In this document: piece by piece, positions 24,187-36,200 of the stretch | How positions within the stretch are numbered: the first letter of the stretch is position 1 | Layout of the letters: each line of letters opens with the position of its first letter | Assembly: GCA_028671895.1 (NCBI GenBank) | Contig: CM053813.1 | Location: forward strand, 44,858,501-44,922,500 | Source of the DNA: Oenanthe sinensis | Lineage: Eukaryota > Streptophyta > Magnoliopsida > Apiales > Apiaceae | Direction of reading: 5' to 3' | DNA length: 64,000 nt | Position numbers and translations under genes: made by a program | The notes under the pieces: model-generated | The model's input: the letters and a program-made list of their open reading frames with translations, nothing else | What the model was told of the DNA's origin: nothing | Database searches by the model: none

Positions 24187-26003
24187 ATATTAAACAGGGT
24201 TTAAAACTGAATTTTTACAAATTTTTAATTAAGGAGTTGCGGAGAAATAATTTGGACATATTGGTTGTGATCAGTAGACGGTTAGAGCCGACGAACTGCT
24301 ACTTTATTTTAACTTGCATCATATACAACAATGGCATCGGGGGGAGGACTGATACTTCAACTATCTTGAATATTTGTTAAAGTAAAATATAACAACATAA
24401 ATATATACGTCAAAATAGAGGATATAATGTTGTAAATAACGCATAATAATAATCCATTTGTTACTTGTTATACAGGCTTAGAGATGTCGAGTACCGACCA
24501 ATTCATACAAGATAGAGTATATTAATATATGGATATATAGTGTTCAATTAAAGAAAGAATAGTGTTCAAAACAAGGGTACCGACAGTTTGATGAATATAG
24601 GGATATTACAGTTGACCATAAATACATGGATTATTTAGTCGTTGAACTGTTCTAGTATTGTACTAGCATGAGAGTCAATATCTTCAACACCCACACGGCC
24701 ACACGCTACGACTGCGATTTTGTAAATTTTCCAAGTGCTCTTAACTAAGGGAATGAATTCAATAGATTTATAAAATTTTGATCTAGTATTTTTTTTTGGA
24801 ACTTTAAATTTCATCTAAAACTGTTTGGATACTACAAAAAAAAAATTAAATGTGAATTAAGATTTGAAATGAAATCCAATGTATTTAAATATTAATATAA
24901 ATTTAAAATTTTGAAATAACATTTTAATTTATATCATTTAAAAAGTTGTCATTTGAAATGAATTTTATGTTCTTGAACATTATTTAATAAGTGAATTAAA
25001 CAATCAAGTTTACTGGAAAAAATTGATTCTATTAATTGTCGTTTATTAAAAAAATAGTAACGTTAATTATTAATACTATGCTATTTCACATTTGAAATTA
25101 GTGGGAAAAAGAATATTAAATATATCTCTCCTTTTAAAAATATAATCGTATTTATAGGTTGCTGTATATTCGATGATCTCTTAAAACTATGTTCGATGAT
25201 TAAACGCTAAAAGTTCCATTGTCATCTGGGATTCTTTAGTGTGTTTTAAATTGCAACATTAATCGTTGTTTTTCAATATTACTTGACCGATTTCAAACAT
25301 ATATACATGATCAATATACATAATTTTATTTTTATTCGAGATAGCATTTTTGTAGAACAATTTTACAACATGGCATAAAAAAATTCAGAATCACAATCTC
25401 TTACATAAGATATTTATAGAGTGTTATTCTAATATAAATATTATATATTATATATAATAATATATATACGAATTCGAATTGATTAGTATAATAAACATGT
25501 ATAAAGTATTTAAAATTATTCAAATAAATATCATTGAATATCACATTAATAAAATCTGACTCGATATTCGTTTGAATTATAAAATAAGATTCAAATTCAT
25601 TCTCAATTCTGATAATTAGTTATGAGCATGGTATTATTGTAATTCAAAATACACCAAAATCACTAATTTGAATTATTATTTTTAATTTTTTCAAATTATA
25701 AAAAATAATTTTTTTTATCAAACTTCCATCAAAACAAAATAGACAATTCAGACGGATCACTTGTGGTTAAATCGAGGTTGAAACCGTTGGTCGAACTAAA
25801 CGGACACTGGGGTTAAGATGGTCAACAAAATATATACATACAAATAAGAAGCCTGTGTATGTATATCAATTATCAACACCCAGTCATTCATAGACTAATC
25901 AAATATACTGCTACTAGTAATTTACTACACACATAATTACACACACACAAGATACATACATCATCACACACACCCAACTAAAAGAGAGAAAAAATAAGCC
26001 CAA
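24187..26003. other. AT-rich spacer upstream of WD40 gene
   Basis: No gene or named repeat is supported. The last ~120 bases (CACACACAA and CATCATCACACACACCC runs) probably lead into the transcription start of the WD40 gene. Confidence 0.35.
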
Positions 26004-26217
26004 TTGCCTCTTGAAGCCTACTCCTCCGGACTCTTCTCAGAACTCTCCTTTTTTGGGTGTTTCTCAATTCTCAACCTCTTTGTTAACATCGCCTCTTATC
26101 TCCCTTTTTTTCCATTCAACCATTCTACTCCCTCAGTCTTTGTTCAACTAAATACAAGAAAATTCTACCCAAGTTTCAATTTTTTGAGGTGTTTGACCAT
26201 AATTCATGAACACCCAG

Positions 26218-26727
26218 GTGAGAAGTTTTGATCTTTCTATCAGATTTGTGAGTAATTTGAGTTTTTGTTTGGTTTTGGAATGATGGGTTTTGATTGTTTG
26301 TGGTTTGATTTGATTTTATTTGATTTGTTAGCTGCCATGTTTTGTTTTTGTGGGTATGGATTTGACTAGATCTTGGTTTAGAGGGGGGAAGATGGGGTTG
26401 TCTTGATATGTTATTTGATGAGTTGATGTTTGTTTTGGATGGTTGAATTGAGTGATTGGTATGTGGGGTTTGTGAAATTCTTGATAAATTTTGATAAAGA
26501 TGGGAACTTTGATTGTTTTTTATGAGATTATGGTTTTACTTTTAGAATTTATGAAGTTCTTTAATAAAAATGGGATCTTTGAGTGTTTCTATTGAGATTT
26601 TGGTTTTAGTTTTAGGATTGTTGAATTTTGTTGATAAAATTGGTAACTTTGATTGTTTTTTATTGAGATTTTGGTTTTAGGGTATGAGTGTTGTTTTTGA
26701 TTTTGTTGTTTATTTGGTTTGGAATAG
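26218..26727 (+). other. Probable 5' UTR intron of the WD40 gene
   Basis: CACCCAG|GTGAGA at 26217/26218 is a strong donor and GGAATAG at 26727 a good acceptor. The interval is rich in TTTGATTTTGTTTG-type runs, typical of first introns in plants. The start codon follows 29 bases later. The intron is inferred from consensus only. Confidence 0.55.
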
Positions 26728-26756
26728 GTTTTCATGGGTTGAATTGAAATCTAAGA

Positions 26757-29700
26757 ATGATGGGTAATTATTATCAAGGTGAAGATTTTGTTGATGCTTG
26801 TGAAGAGGTCAGTTCTTTGAGTTCAAGTTGCTCTGATGATTGTTGTGGTTCTAATGGACACTGTGTTTGTAATACTTTTAAATATGAGTTTTGGACAAAG
26901 AACATGGAAAATGTTCATGAACGGCGTGAGAGGTTCTTGAAATGGATGGGATTGAGTATGGATAGGCATCCAAGTGGGAGTGAGGAGTTGGGTGATTGTG
27001 ATGAACTCAAACCAAATACGGATGGGATTGGAAAGCATGAACCAGTCCAAACAGGTTTGATTGATCGTTTTATGTCATGCCGTTCTTTTCTGTCTTGTCA
27101 GACTATTGAGGATTCAGAGTCAGCACTTGCTGATGCTATGGTGGAAAACCCTATGCCTAGAATAAGAAATTTGGATGATGGCTCTGAGTTTCTAGTAGAT
27201 GAATTGGGTCCTGATGGAATGCTTAGCAAACTACGTGTTGTGGGCACAAATCAAATGGTAACAGCTGAAGAGTTTCAAAAAGTTGTTGGTTCATCGACTT
27301 TTGTTCAACAATTCTTGCAGAAGAAAAATGAGACATGTAAATTGCCGGATGTAAAGAAGAAAGTAAAGAGCAGTTGGCTCGAGAAGTTAGGTGCAATGGC
27401 ACGTAAAGTTGATAGGAAAGGGGAAGTCAAACCAAAGCATGGAAATCGTGTTGACTCTGTCCGTGTCCGTTTGCATAAGAAGCATTTGAAAGAGTTGTCA
27501 GCTGTTCACGCAGAACAAGATTTTCCTGCACATGAAGGCTCAATCTTGACAATGAAGTTTAGTCATGATGGCCAGTACCTAGCGACAGGTGGCGAGGACA
27601 GTGTAGTGCGTGTCTGGAAGGTAGTCGAAGATGAGAGGCAAAACACATTTGAGATTTTAGATAATGATTCTTCTTGTCTATACTTTTCATTAGATAAAGT
27701 CTCCAAATTAACTCCTCTTAACGTGGATAAAGAGATGCTCAGCAGGGTGAAAAAATTGAGCAAATCAAAATCGTCTTGTGTAATTCTTCCACCTAAGACA
27801 TTTCGAGTAATGGAGAAACCCTTGTACGAGTTCTATGGACATAGTGGTGAGGTCTTGGCCCTCTCCTGGTCTATGAAAGGGGTAAGTATAATAAATGATA
27901 TCTTTGATTCCAGTTTTATGTCAGTGGCAAGTGTTTTGTGCTATACCTGTGATCTAGCATTCCTAATATTGTTTTCATTATTTTGTATATTCTTAGCATC
28001 TGCTGTCATCTTCTGTTGATAATACCGTTCGTATATGGCAAGTAGGACACCGCCAGTGCCTCGGAGTTTTCTCTCATAATAATTATGGTGAGGCCTAATT
28101 ATTGTTTTGATTAAATTTTCGTTAGATATCATATAATTTTGACTTCCATGTGTTCAGAATTTTAATATTTCTTCTAATTCTTCGCATCATTTTACTTAAC
28201 AAAAGTTGCTCAAATACTTTTATTACCATTGGTGCAGTTACATGTGTTGAGTTTAATCCTGTGGATGATAACCACTTCATAAGTGGTTCAATAGACGGGA
28301 AGGTACGCATCTGGGAAGTAGAGCGGTGTCAAGTAGTCGACTGGATTGATATAAAAGAAATTGTTACGGCTGTGTGTTATTGTCCAAATGGCAAGGTTTG
28401 ATAGGCATCTTTGCTCTTCCTTGCTCTTATATCTAACTATTTCTAATAATTAAAGAGTTATTGTTTTAACTTGTTTCATTCTTTGATTGCCACAGGAAGC
28501 CATTGTGGGCACAATGGATGGCAACTGCCACTTTTATGATATCATAGGTGGGTACATTTTGTCTAATTACCTTTTCGCTTCTCACTTGTTTGTTTCTTCT
28601 TGCAATGAACTTCTGAATTTCAAATCCATCATACAGTAACTAGTTTTGAAATCATGAACATTGACCATTCTTTGCTTTTGCACGTATTTGGAGAGCCTAT
28701 TTGTTCAGGATGGTCTTGTATGCCCCTTTTTTTAAAGAATATTAGCTCCATATTTGGCATCTCTTTCTTTTTCACTAATTTTATTCACTAAAGTAAATGC
28801 AATGTGATGCAACTGCGTCTTAAAAGTATCCTGCTTTACTGTCTATGGCATTGCGATTTACCATATACGTGAACACGCATAATTTGTAACAGGCTCTAAA
28901 GTCGATAGTTTGATTGAATAGAATTGTCCCTTTAATTTGTCTAGGCCGTAGGAAATTACTCTATATTATCACTGGAGTAAGTTTTCCACTCGGGATGATG
29001 TTGGATTTAATGTTAATGTGAACAGTTTTATGGTGACCTCTGTTGGTGGCAACTTAAAAAATACCAACAGTGCGAGAATTCAAGAGAGTAACTATGGTGG
29101 TAGTCCTCCCCAACATATTGTACTGCGTCAAAACTTTTAAAAACATTATGCTTGACTTTGCACCAACAAATAGAGATGCATCTTTGTGATCCTTTTATTA
29201 GCAAGTTGAATGCTTAACTAATACCTAAAACATTATGTTTTTTCATACGTGTATGATATTATTTTAGATAATTCAATGCGGTTATCAATTATTATGATTA
29301 AGAAAAACTGATTTCAGATTGTTCTTGCGGTTATCAATTATTATTGTGATCAAGAAAAACTGATGTTAGATTGTTCTTTCTGTGGGTAGATCATCGCTTG
29401 CATATGGGTCCTCAAATCTGTTTACAGGGGAAAAAGAAGTTTACAGGCAAGAGGGTAACTGGATTTCAGGTAATTACACTTATCTTTGCGGAAGATATAT
29501 GTGCTTTCATACATATAATTCTCATACTTATTTATTTATTTTTATAGTTTTGCCCAAGCGATTCAAGCAGAGTGATGGTGACTTCTGCCGACTCCCAAGT
29601 TCGAATACTTAGTGGGGTCAATGTCATGTGCAAGTTCAAGGGTGAGTACTAACTATTCTGAGCTATTTATTATCAACCACTATATTTGATAGGGGGATAT

Positions 29701-30326
29701 TTTCTGTTGTTTGTGGTGCTGTGTTGTCTTAATGATTGTTACATTGGTCCCCATCATCACTAGGCACTCGGAATTCAGGAAGCCATATGTCTGCATCTTT
29801 CACAGCAGATGGAAAACACATCATCTCAGTTTCGGAGGACTCCAACGTCTTTATGTGGAATTACAACAGCAAGGACCAAGGTCCTTCACCTAAAAACATT
29901 GTCTCATCTGAGAGCTTCTTAGGCCACAATGCTGCAGTCGCTATACCTTGGTCCATTCCAAGAACACTCCCATCCCCGAAATTTTCAGGTGATGATCATC
30001 CAGGAAATGTATCAATAAATAAGCATATAAATGAAGATTTGCAACACAAAATACCCGGGACTTCCCCCGATTGCTTCTCTTTGAGTCGAGGGTTTTCACT
30101 AGAGTCCTTATATAGAAGTCCCCCTACATGGCCCGAGGAAAATTTACCCAGATCAAGTCCAAAGGCAGTCTCATCTTCTTTGCGCAAATTTGAGTACAAG
30201 TTCTTGAAGACTGCTTATCAAAACACATTTAATTCTCCCAACTTGTGGGGTCTTGTTATTGTAACTGCTGGTTGGGATGGAAGAATAAGATCGTACCTCA
30301 ACCATGGTTTACCTATTCTTCTATGA
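26757..30326 (+). CDS. WD40 repeat protein, WDR44-like
   Basis: Seven coding exons join in phase to 720 residues: 26757-27881, 27997-28087, 28238-28395, 28496-28547, 29390-29469, 29548-29641 and 29764-30326. All introns are GT-AG. Residues 1-250 are a plant-specific N-terminal region (ERRERFLKWMGLSMD, IRNLDDGSEFLVDELGPDG). The first WD40 repeat is at ~259-289 (AHEGSILTMKFSHDGQYLATGGEDSVVRVWKV is split here only for reading: AHEGSILTMKFSH / DGQYLATGGEDS / VVRVWKV). Further repeats include GHSGEVLALSWS, SSSVDNTVRIWQV, SGSIDGKVRIWEV, GTMDGNCHFYDI, VTSADSQVRIL and SVSEDSNVFMWNY, and the protein ends VTAGWDGRIRSYLNHGLP. The animal relative WDR44 is a Rab11-binding endosomal protein; the plant role is not established. 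Intron 4 (28548-29389) is the longest and ends in a 49-bp tandem duplication. Confidence 0.93.
29278..29376. repeat. 49-bp tandem duplication at the acceptor of WD40 intron 4
   Basis: GCGGTTATCAATTATTAT begins copies at 29278 and 29327, each continuing to AAGAAAAACTGAT and AGATTGTTCTT. Copy 1 contains a TGATTTCAG acceptor-like site; in copy 2 that position reads TGATGTTAG. The acceptor used in my model is the TAG at 29389. Confidence 0.75.
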
Positions 30327-31148
30327 AAAGATCCCAAGCAAAATAACCGTGGTTTTGCAAGTTTAGCTTCTTCCAGTTCCAAGTGTATGTTTAGGCACCC
30401 AAGTTTAGTCTCTTTCAGGTGTTTGTCGAGGCACCATGTGTAGATAGATAGGTTATAGATACGTATATAATAGAAATCAAATTTTTGGGTGCCATGGTGT
30501 GGACCCTTAATAGATGGTAAGATGGAGTTGTGCCAAATGTCTTGGCATACAAATTTGGCCAGCTGTCAACTATGAGTGGCTATAATTTATTTTGTACCAT
30601 AAAATTTTTCAGATATCAATAATATATGATTCTTTAATTTGTAACTGACCATTTTAGTGGTAGTGATGTGAGTTGAGAATCATAGAGGTGATCATGTGCT
30701 GATGGACCCATTTGATTTATTTGTAGTGAAGCATATGAAATTGTTCTTTGTATGATAGATAGATGTCTGATTTCAAGAACAATTCCCTTTGATTTGCTAC
30801 TGTATCTTAGTGGTGACTACTGACTAGTTCCTATGTTTATTAGTTGTGCACCACCTCACGTTTCGTATTTGTCAATGCATTTGTTATATACATTGCATGA
30901 TCTGTTGCTGTGATCGTTTACTCTGTTACTTTGTCAATTGGTTATGAAAGGAGTTCTGATAGAAGTATAATTTTTTTTTTGCTAAATTCGATAAAAGTAT
31001 AATTACTGGAGGTTTCTAGCCCGAAAGAAACTCTAATACCATAGCGCGGTAAAATTCCGTCGACCGGAAATGTTGCCTAGCAGTGTGATTGATCCATGGT
31101 TTTCACATTGGTTTGTTTCTCTATGTAAGTTGCATATTATGCGGGGGC

Positions 31149-31171
31149 GGGGGGGGGGGGGGGGGGGGGGG
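31149..31171. repeat. Poly(G) tract (23 G)
   Basis: A homopolymer of about 23 G preceded by GCGGGGGC, in otherwise AT-rich spacer. Long G runs are rare in plant DNA and prone to sequencing error, so the true length is uncertain. Confidence 0.85.
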
Positions 31172-31919
31172 CGTGCTATTTACAAATGGTTTACCCCTTT
31201 AAGAAGCTCTATTATTTTGCAACAGTATTTCTTCTGTTCATGCTAAATTTTCTGGTCGTATATGAATTGGAGGTTTCTAGATATAAGCATTATCCTACTT
31301 TTACTTTTCCAGAATATGTATATAGATGCTGCAGCCTGCAACAGAAGACATTGATATAGATGACCATTACTGGTCTTCAACTGTATCGAAATGTCTAGAT
31401 CACTTTTGTAACTTTACATTTTACCACTTTTGTAAATTTAAGCAACAAAAACCCCACGTCTCTTGTTCTCTTTATTTCTAATCAACAGACTCGAGGTGAA
31501 ATGTCATCATCTACTATCAAAGCACTGGGCAGCTAAATCTAATTCCAATACGAAATGTCCAAGTACCATTCTTTTTATATATAAAGCCTGACTGACCCAC
31601 CCGTCTTTCTTACAAACACGAGGACCAGGTTTCATGACAAATTACTGGTGGAGCATGATAATGTCATCCCATTTTTTGGATTAATGATTAAGACGCTTAT
31701 ATTATGGATTTATTTTTAAAAAAATGATTATGTACGTCCTTTTCGATTATTAGCCCTTGCATATATAAAATATACATAGATACTTCTCTCAAAGAAAACC
31801 TGGCACCACGTTCCAAGTAAACATTAGACTTGCAGGACATCTTATTTCACAAGGTTGAGATTTGATGCATAAGAGTAGACCAGCCAACTATAAAATTTAT
31901 ATTTCATAACTAATTAATA

Positions 31920-33125
31920 GTGATTTTCCAAATAGTACCGATGATTGTTTTGAACTTCCAAGTGGTAACACTAAACTATTGACTTCGTCCACACTGTAAC
32001 ACTCTGTTATCTATCTGTTAGTCAAACATTATAATCAGTGGTACCACTTGAAAAAATCAATTCTATAGTGGTACCGTTAAGAATTTCCATATATATAATT
32101 TTCATAAATCAACTAATTTTAATATTGATTAAAATCTTTAAAATAATAAGATTAAAATCAATTAATATTTATCTAGTTTCTATATAGTAACTCAATAAGT
32201 CAGTAATCCTTATATTTTTTTTATTATAATTTATTTAAATATGAATTATTTTCATATATATATATATTATGATTATTTGAACAAATAATATATATTTATT
32301 TTTATGTTTCATTAGTTTCATGATATAAGAACTTTAAATATGATCTAAAATTGAAAATTAAGATGCTACCCCTCTAATTAATCTAAAAAAAGTCTGATTT
32401 GTTGCACAAAATTAAGGAAATGCAACTTTCAAAGAAGATTGAATACCCTTCAAATATGGAAAGTTGCTTACCCACCCCATAGTTATTTGTACTTCCTATG
32501 TATTTAAATTCTATATGAGTAACCAAACAATTTTCTACACTTCCTGTTAATTTGAAAAAGCAAGGAAATGATAATTCCTCTAGGAAATTAATTCCTATAT
32601 ACAACCAAACAAGCACTAATTCTCGGTAATTACTGTCAGGTTTTGCTAATAAATTATTAAATACAGAAGTTATGTTTAATTTTTAATAATTTTAAACATG
32701 AAGATTTTAAATAATAATAAAACATGTAGATATAGTATAATATTGTATTGTATATCATATTTAATATTAAAAAAATTATAAAATGTGAGCAAACATCCAA
32801 ATATGTCTTAAATTTATCAAGAGTAATGTTTGATTAACGTTCAACTAACAAAGTGTTACCATGCGGATGAAGTCAATAGTTCTGTATTACCACTTGAAAG
32901 TTCAAAAAATTATTGGTACCATTTGGAAAAACCAAATATACGGTTGTATTATTAGGAATATCTCTTTAATTAATTGTAATTTTATAACGTTTGAATAACG
33001 GTCCGCTAACAGAATGTTATAATATGGATGAAGTCAAAAGTACAGTGTTACTACTTGGAAGTCTAAAATAGTGATTGGTGCCATTTGGAAAAGCCAATAG
33101 TACAATGGTACTATTAGGAATTTCC
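31920..33125. repeat. Complex inverted plus direct repeat cluster, likely decayed foldback/MULE-like element
   Basis: A ~110-bp module occurs three times. In reverse at 31920-32033 it reads, on the minus strand, GACGAAGTCAATAG, then GTTACCACTTGGAAGTTCAA, then GGTACTATTTGGAAAA. In forward orientation it is at 32823-32935 (GATGAAGTCAATAG, TTACCACTTGAAAGTTCAA, GGTACCATTTGGAAAA) and again at 32984-33097 (GATGAAGTCAAAAG, TTACTACTTGGAAGTCTAA). A shorter direct copy of the module end, running to GGAATTTCC or GAATTTCC, lies at 32040-32085 and 33076-33124. The ~0.8 kb between the arms is AT-rich. Long inverted arms with one arm duplicated suggest a foldback-type transposon. I found no transposase. Confidence 0.65.
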
Positions 33126-33256
33126 CTTAATTTTATAACAGATTATTTACATCTTCAAATCCACAATAAAAACGAATTGGCGATATATCTGTCCAAAATA
33201 TATTTTGTATTCTTGATATTATTTTCACGAACAAAACAGACAAACAACCTCTCATC

Positions 33257-36200
33257 TCAAAAGGGCCACAGGTCTCCCCACTGAGATCCTTTTGCCTGCT
33301 TATGTAGTGCAGGATTCTTACTCTGTGTTACAACAATCCGCTCAAAAGCACCCTCTGATCCCTCGCGATTGATTGCTCGACAAACATCCATTTCGACCCG
33401 CTTTCCCCTCCTTTGAGGACTGTAAATAATTCTTCCCCAGCCACTCCCAAGATCGGCATGGCTCATTTCTCCATCTTCATCTTCATTAACATTATTTGAG
33501 ATATCAGAGTCGCAGGAAACAGGGTCCTCTTCTGAAACAATCTCAGCCTCTGGCTCAAGTTGGTCATCTATCATATTGTGCAAAATATAAATTAATATTA
33601 AATCTAACAAAATGTTAAGCTTTCTGTAAAGCTCCAGAAATCTGAATAGACAAATGACAATTCTGAAGTGCCCAACTTGCAAGTGATATTAACTTGGGCA
33701 TGATGGACATACCATAGTCAATCTCAAAATCTTCTGGATTTCGTTTATCATGCTTCTCCTTTAATGTATCAAACTTCACACCATCAAGTGGCCAGGATTC
33801 TCTGTTGATGTTGCCAAATATTAATATACAGTAAAGACATAATTGCAAAATATCCAAAAACATATAGAAACATGTCAGAAGGGAACATTTAATGTGCATT
33901 AAGTTACAACAGATATATACAAAATGAAAACGGCCCAAGTCATATAGATGTGATTTTTTTTACACGCATAATGATCATAAATCCTGAATTAAGACAATAA
34001 TACTTGCCTTGGTCGTTGTCCTCGTCTGAAGGCAATAAAACAAAATTTTTCATCCTCAAAGCCACGTAACGGTACACCCTTCGATCGCTATATATTGCAG
34101 TAAATAAAAAGAAAAAGAATAAAATAAAAAGAGAGAACTGTCAAGATTGACTTGGACAACAAATTTCCCCTGAAATTCCCAAGGTCAATTACAATGTACA
34201 GCATACACAGAAAAGAAAAGATCTAAGACAAAACTACAGAAAAGAGGGTAAAAGTGAATGAAGCAATGTCATATTAGACATATCTCCTGTTCATGAAGCT
34301 ACAGCCACCTGTATTTCTGTTCAGCATTTCAGTGTGCTACAAAATTTACTACACATTATTTTATGAAACACATAATTTTTTTTACACACTTGCATATGCA
34401 TCTACTGTAGAGAGAGAAAGAGAGAAAGTCGAATCACAAATTGAATAATTCAACTTAAAATAAACCCAACAGAGTTTGACAAATGTAATTTATGAACTTG
34501 CTTAAGATAATAACCTTGTAAGCACGTTGTGATGTTGTCCTCTCCAGGCGTTGAACAAAATGACAATATTTTCCGGTCTTATCCAAAGGGCAAGCGCCAT
34601 CATGAGGGCACTACAATGATATTGAAAAAAGAAGTGCAATGTCAAAGTCTCAAAGACAAAACAGATTTTCCAGGAAAAATCATACAACTGAGAAATGATT
34701 TAACTCACCGGAGCAACTATATGTGCATCACTTTTAAGAGTCATAAAATCTTTAGAAGCATCATTAGATGTATCTTCCAATTTGCGGCATTTCTGAAATA
34801 GCATGAAGAGAAAACAGCTTAGCTTCATATAATTTAAGACAGACGACTCCCAGGGTAACAGTAAATTATGAAGCATTTCAAGTAAAGATAAGAAAACAAC
34901 ATAACATATACCCTTTTCTCCTTCCATAGTATATGAGATCGCATCTGAGATATAATGTTAGCTCCATGAGGTGTTCCAGGCTCAACTAACACCTGCTCCA
35001 TATTGAAGATAATTAAGAAAACTCACAACTGAATCCATTTCAGAAAAAACGCTACAATAAATTATAAAATTACACAATCAGGAATTATCCCATGCCAACA
35101 AATATTACATTGATATACTTAAATGTCACATATCCCTAGGATGACAATAAACAAGTACGACAAGTAAAACTTTGGTTGTTTAATCATCACATTATCTGAC
35201 TGTGCAATGTCTAAAACCTCCTAAATAAAAAGATAAATTCCTTGTTATCATCTCCAATTTCATTAAAAGTTAATACAAAGCTCTGGCGATGGACATTAGT
35301 TATGTGATGTTGAGCAGGTGATCCAGAGCTCCACAAATATATATTGCAAACTTGGATAGGCACTGAAGATGAAAGAGGTGAATATGACGTACAGGGATAA
35401 TATTCCATTGCTTATAGTGGTCATCTAAACAAGAGAACTTCAAACAGTGAGTACAAGTTAAAAGTGCAAATCAAAATTTTATCTGCAATTTTCATTATTA
35501 TTTCTCAAATGTTCTGCAAAACAAAATTATCATGGAAGAGGCAAGTGTAGGACACAATGCTCATTTTGGGTTTATAGGCTGCCATTTGTCTCACAGCTTC
35601 CTATATCTCACTTTGTGCCACACTGATGGTCCTCTTCAGTTAACTCACTACATATCTCACATTAATATTAAAGAATGAATATGATAAAAGAATAGACAAC
35701 ACTTGCACTCTTTTATATAGATAACAGTCATTCTATATACAGAGAGCTTCTCCATCTGTAAACCAATTCTACAATATATCCTTTGACGTATGTGCATATA
35801 ACTACAGAAATAATCTTATGGAACAGACAGTGAACTGGAAAAGAGAAAAGTTCTATAGAAAGTCAAATAAAAAAGGGCTACTAATTAATGGGCAAAAAGA
35901 ACAAATTTACTAGGTGTTTTCGTGTTTTTTTTACAAGACTAGATAATACATATCTACCAACAAGTCAACAACAACATATACTGTAGTAATTCAGTTTTAC
36001 ATGTAGAAAGAATTGAAACTGCACCATCTGTCAATAAAAAAAGTCAGGCTGTGAAAATGCTTGAGCACTTTCACAAACAAGGCCAGCCAGTTCTAAAGTA
36101 TATAAAATGTCAACAAAGTCTATATGAAAGAATGGGAAGCTCAAAGGAAGTTAGTGGAAGGACATGATAACATAAATGGGAAGGATGATCATAAAATGAA

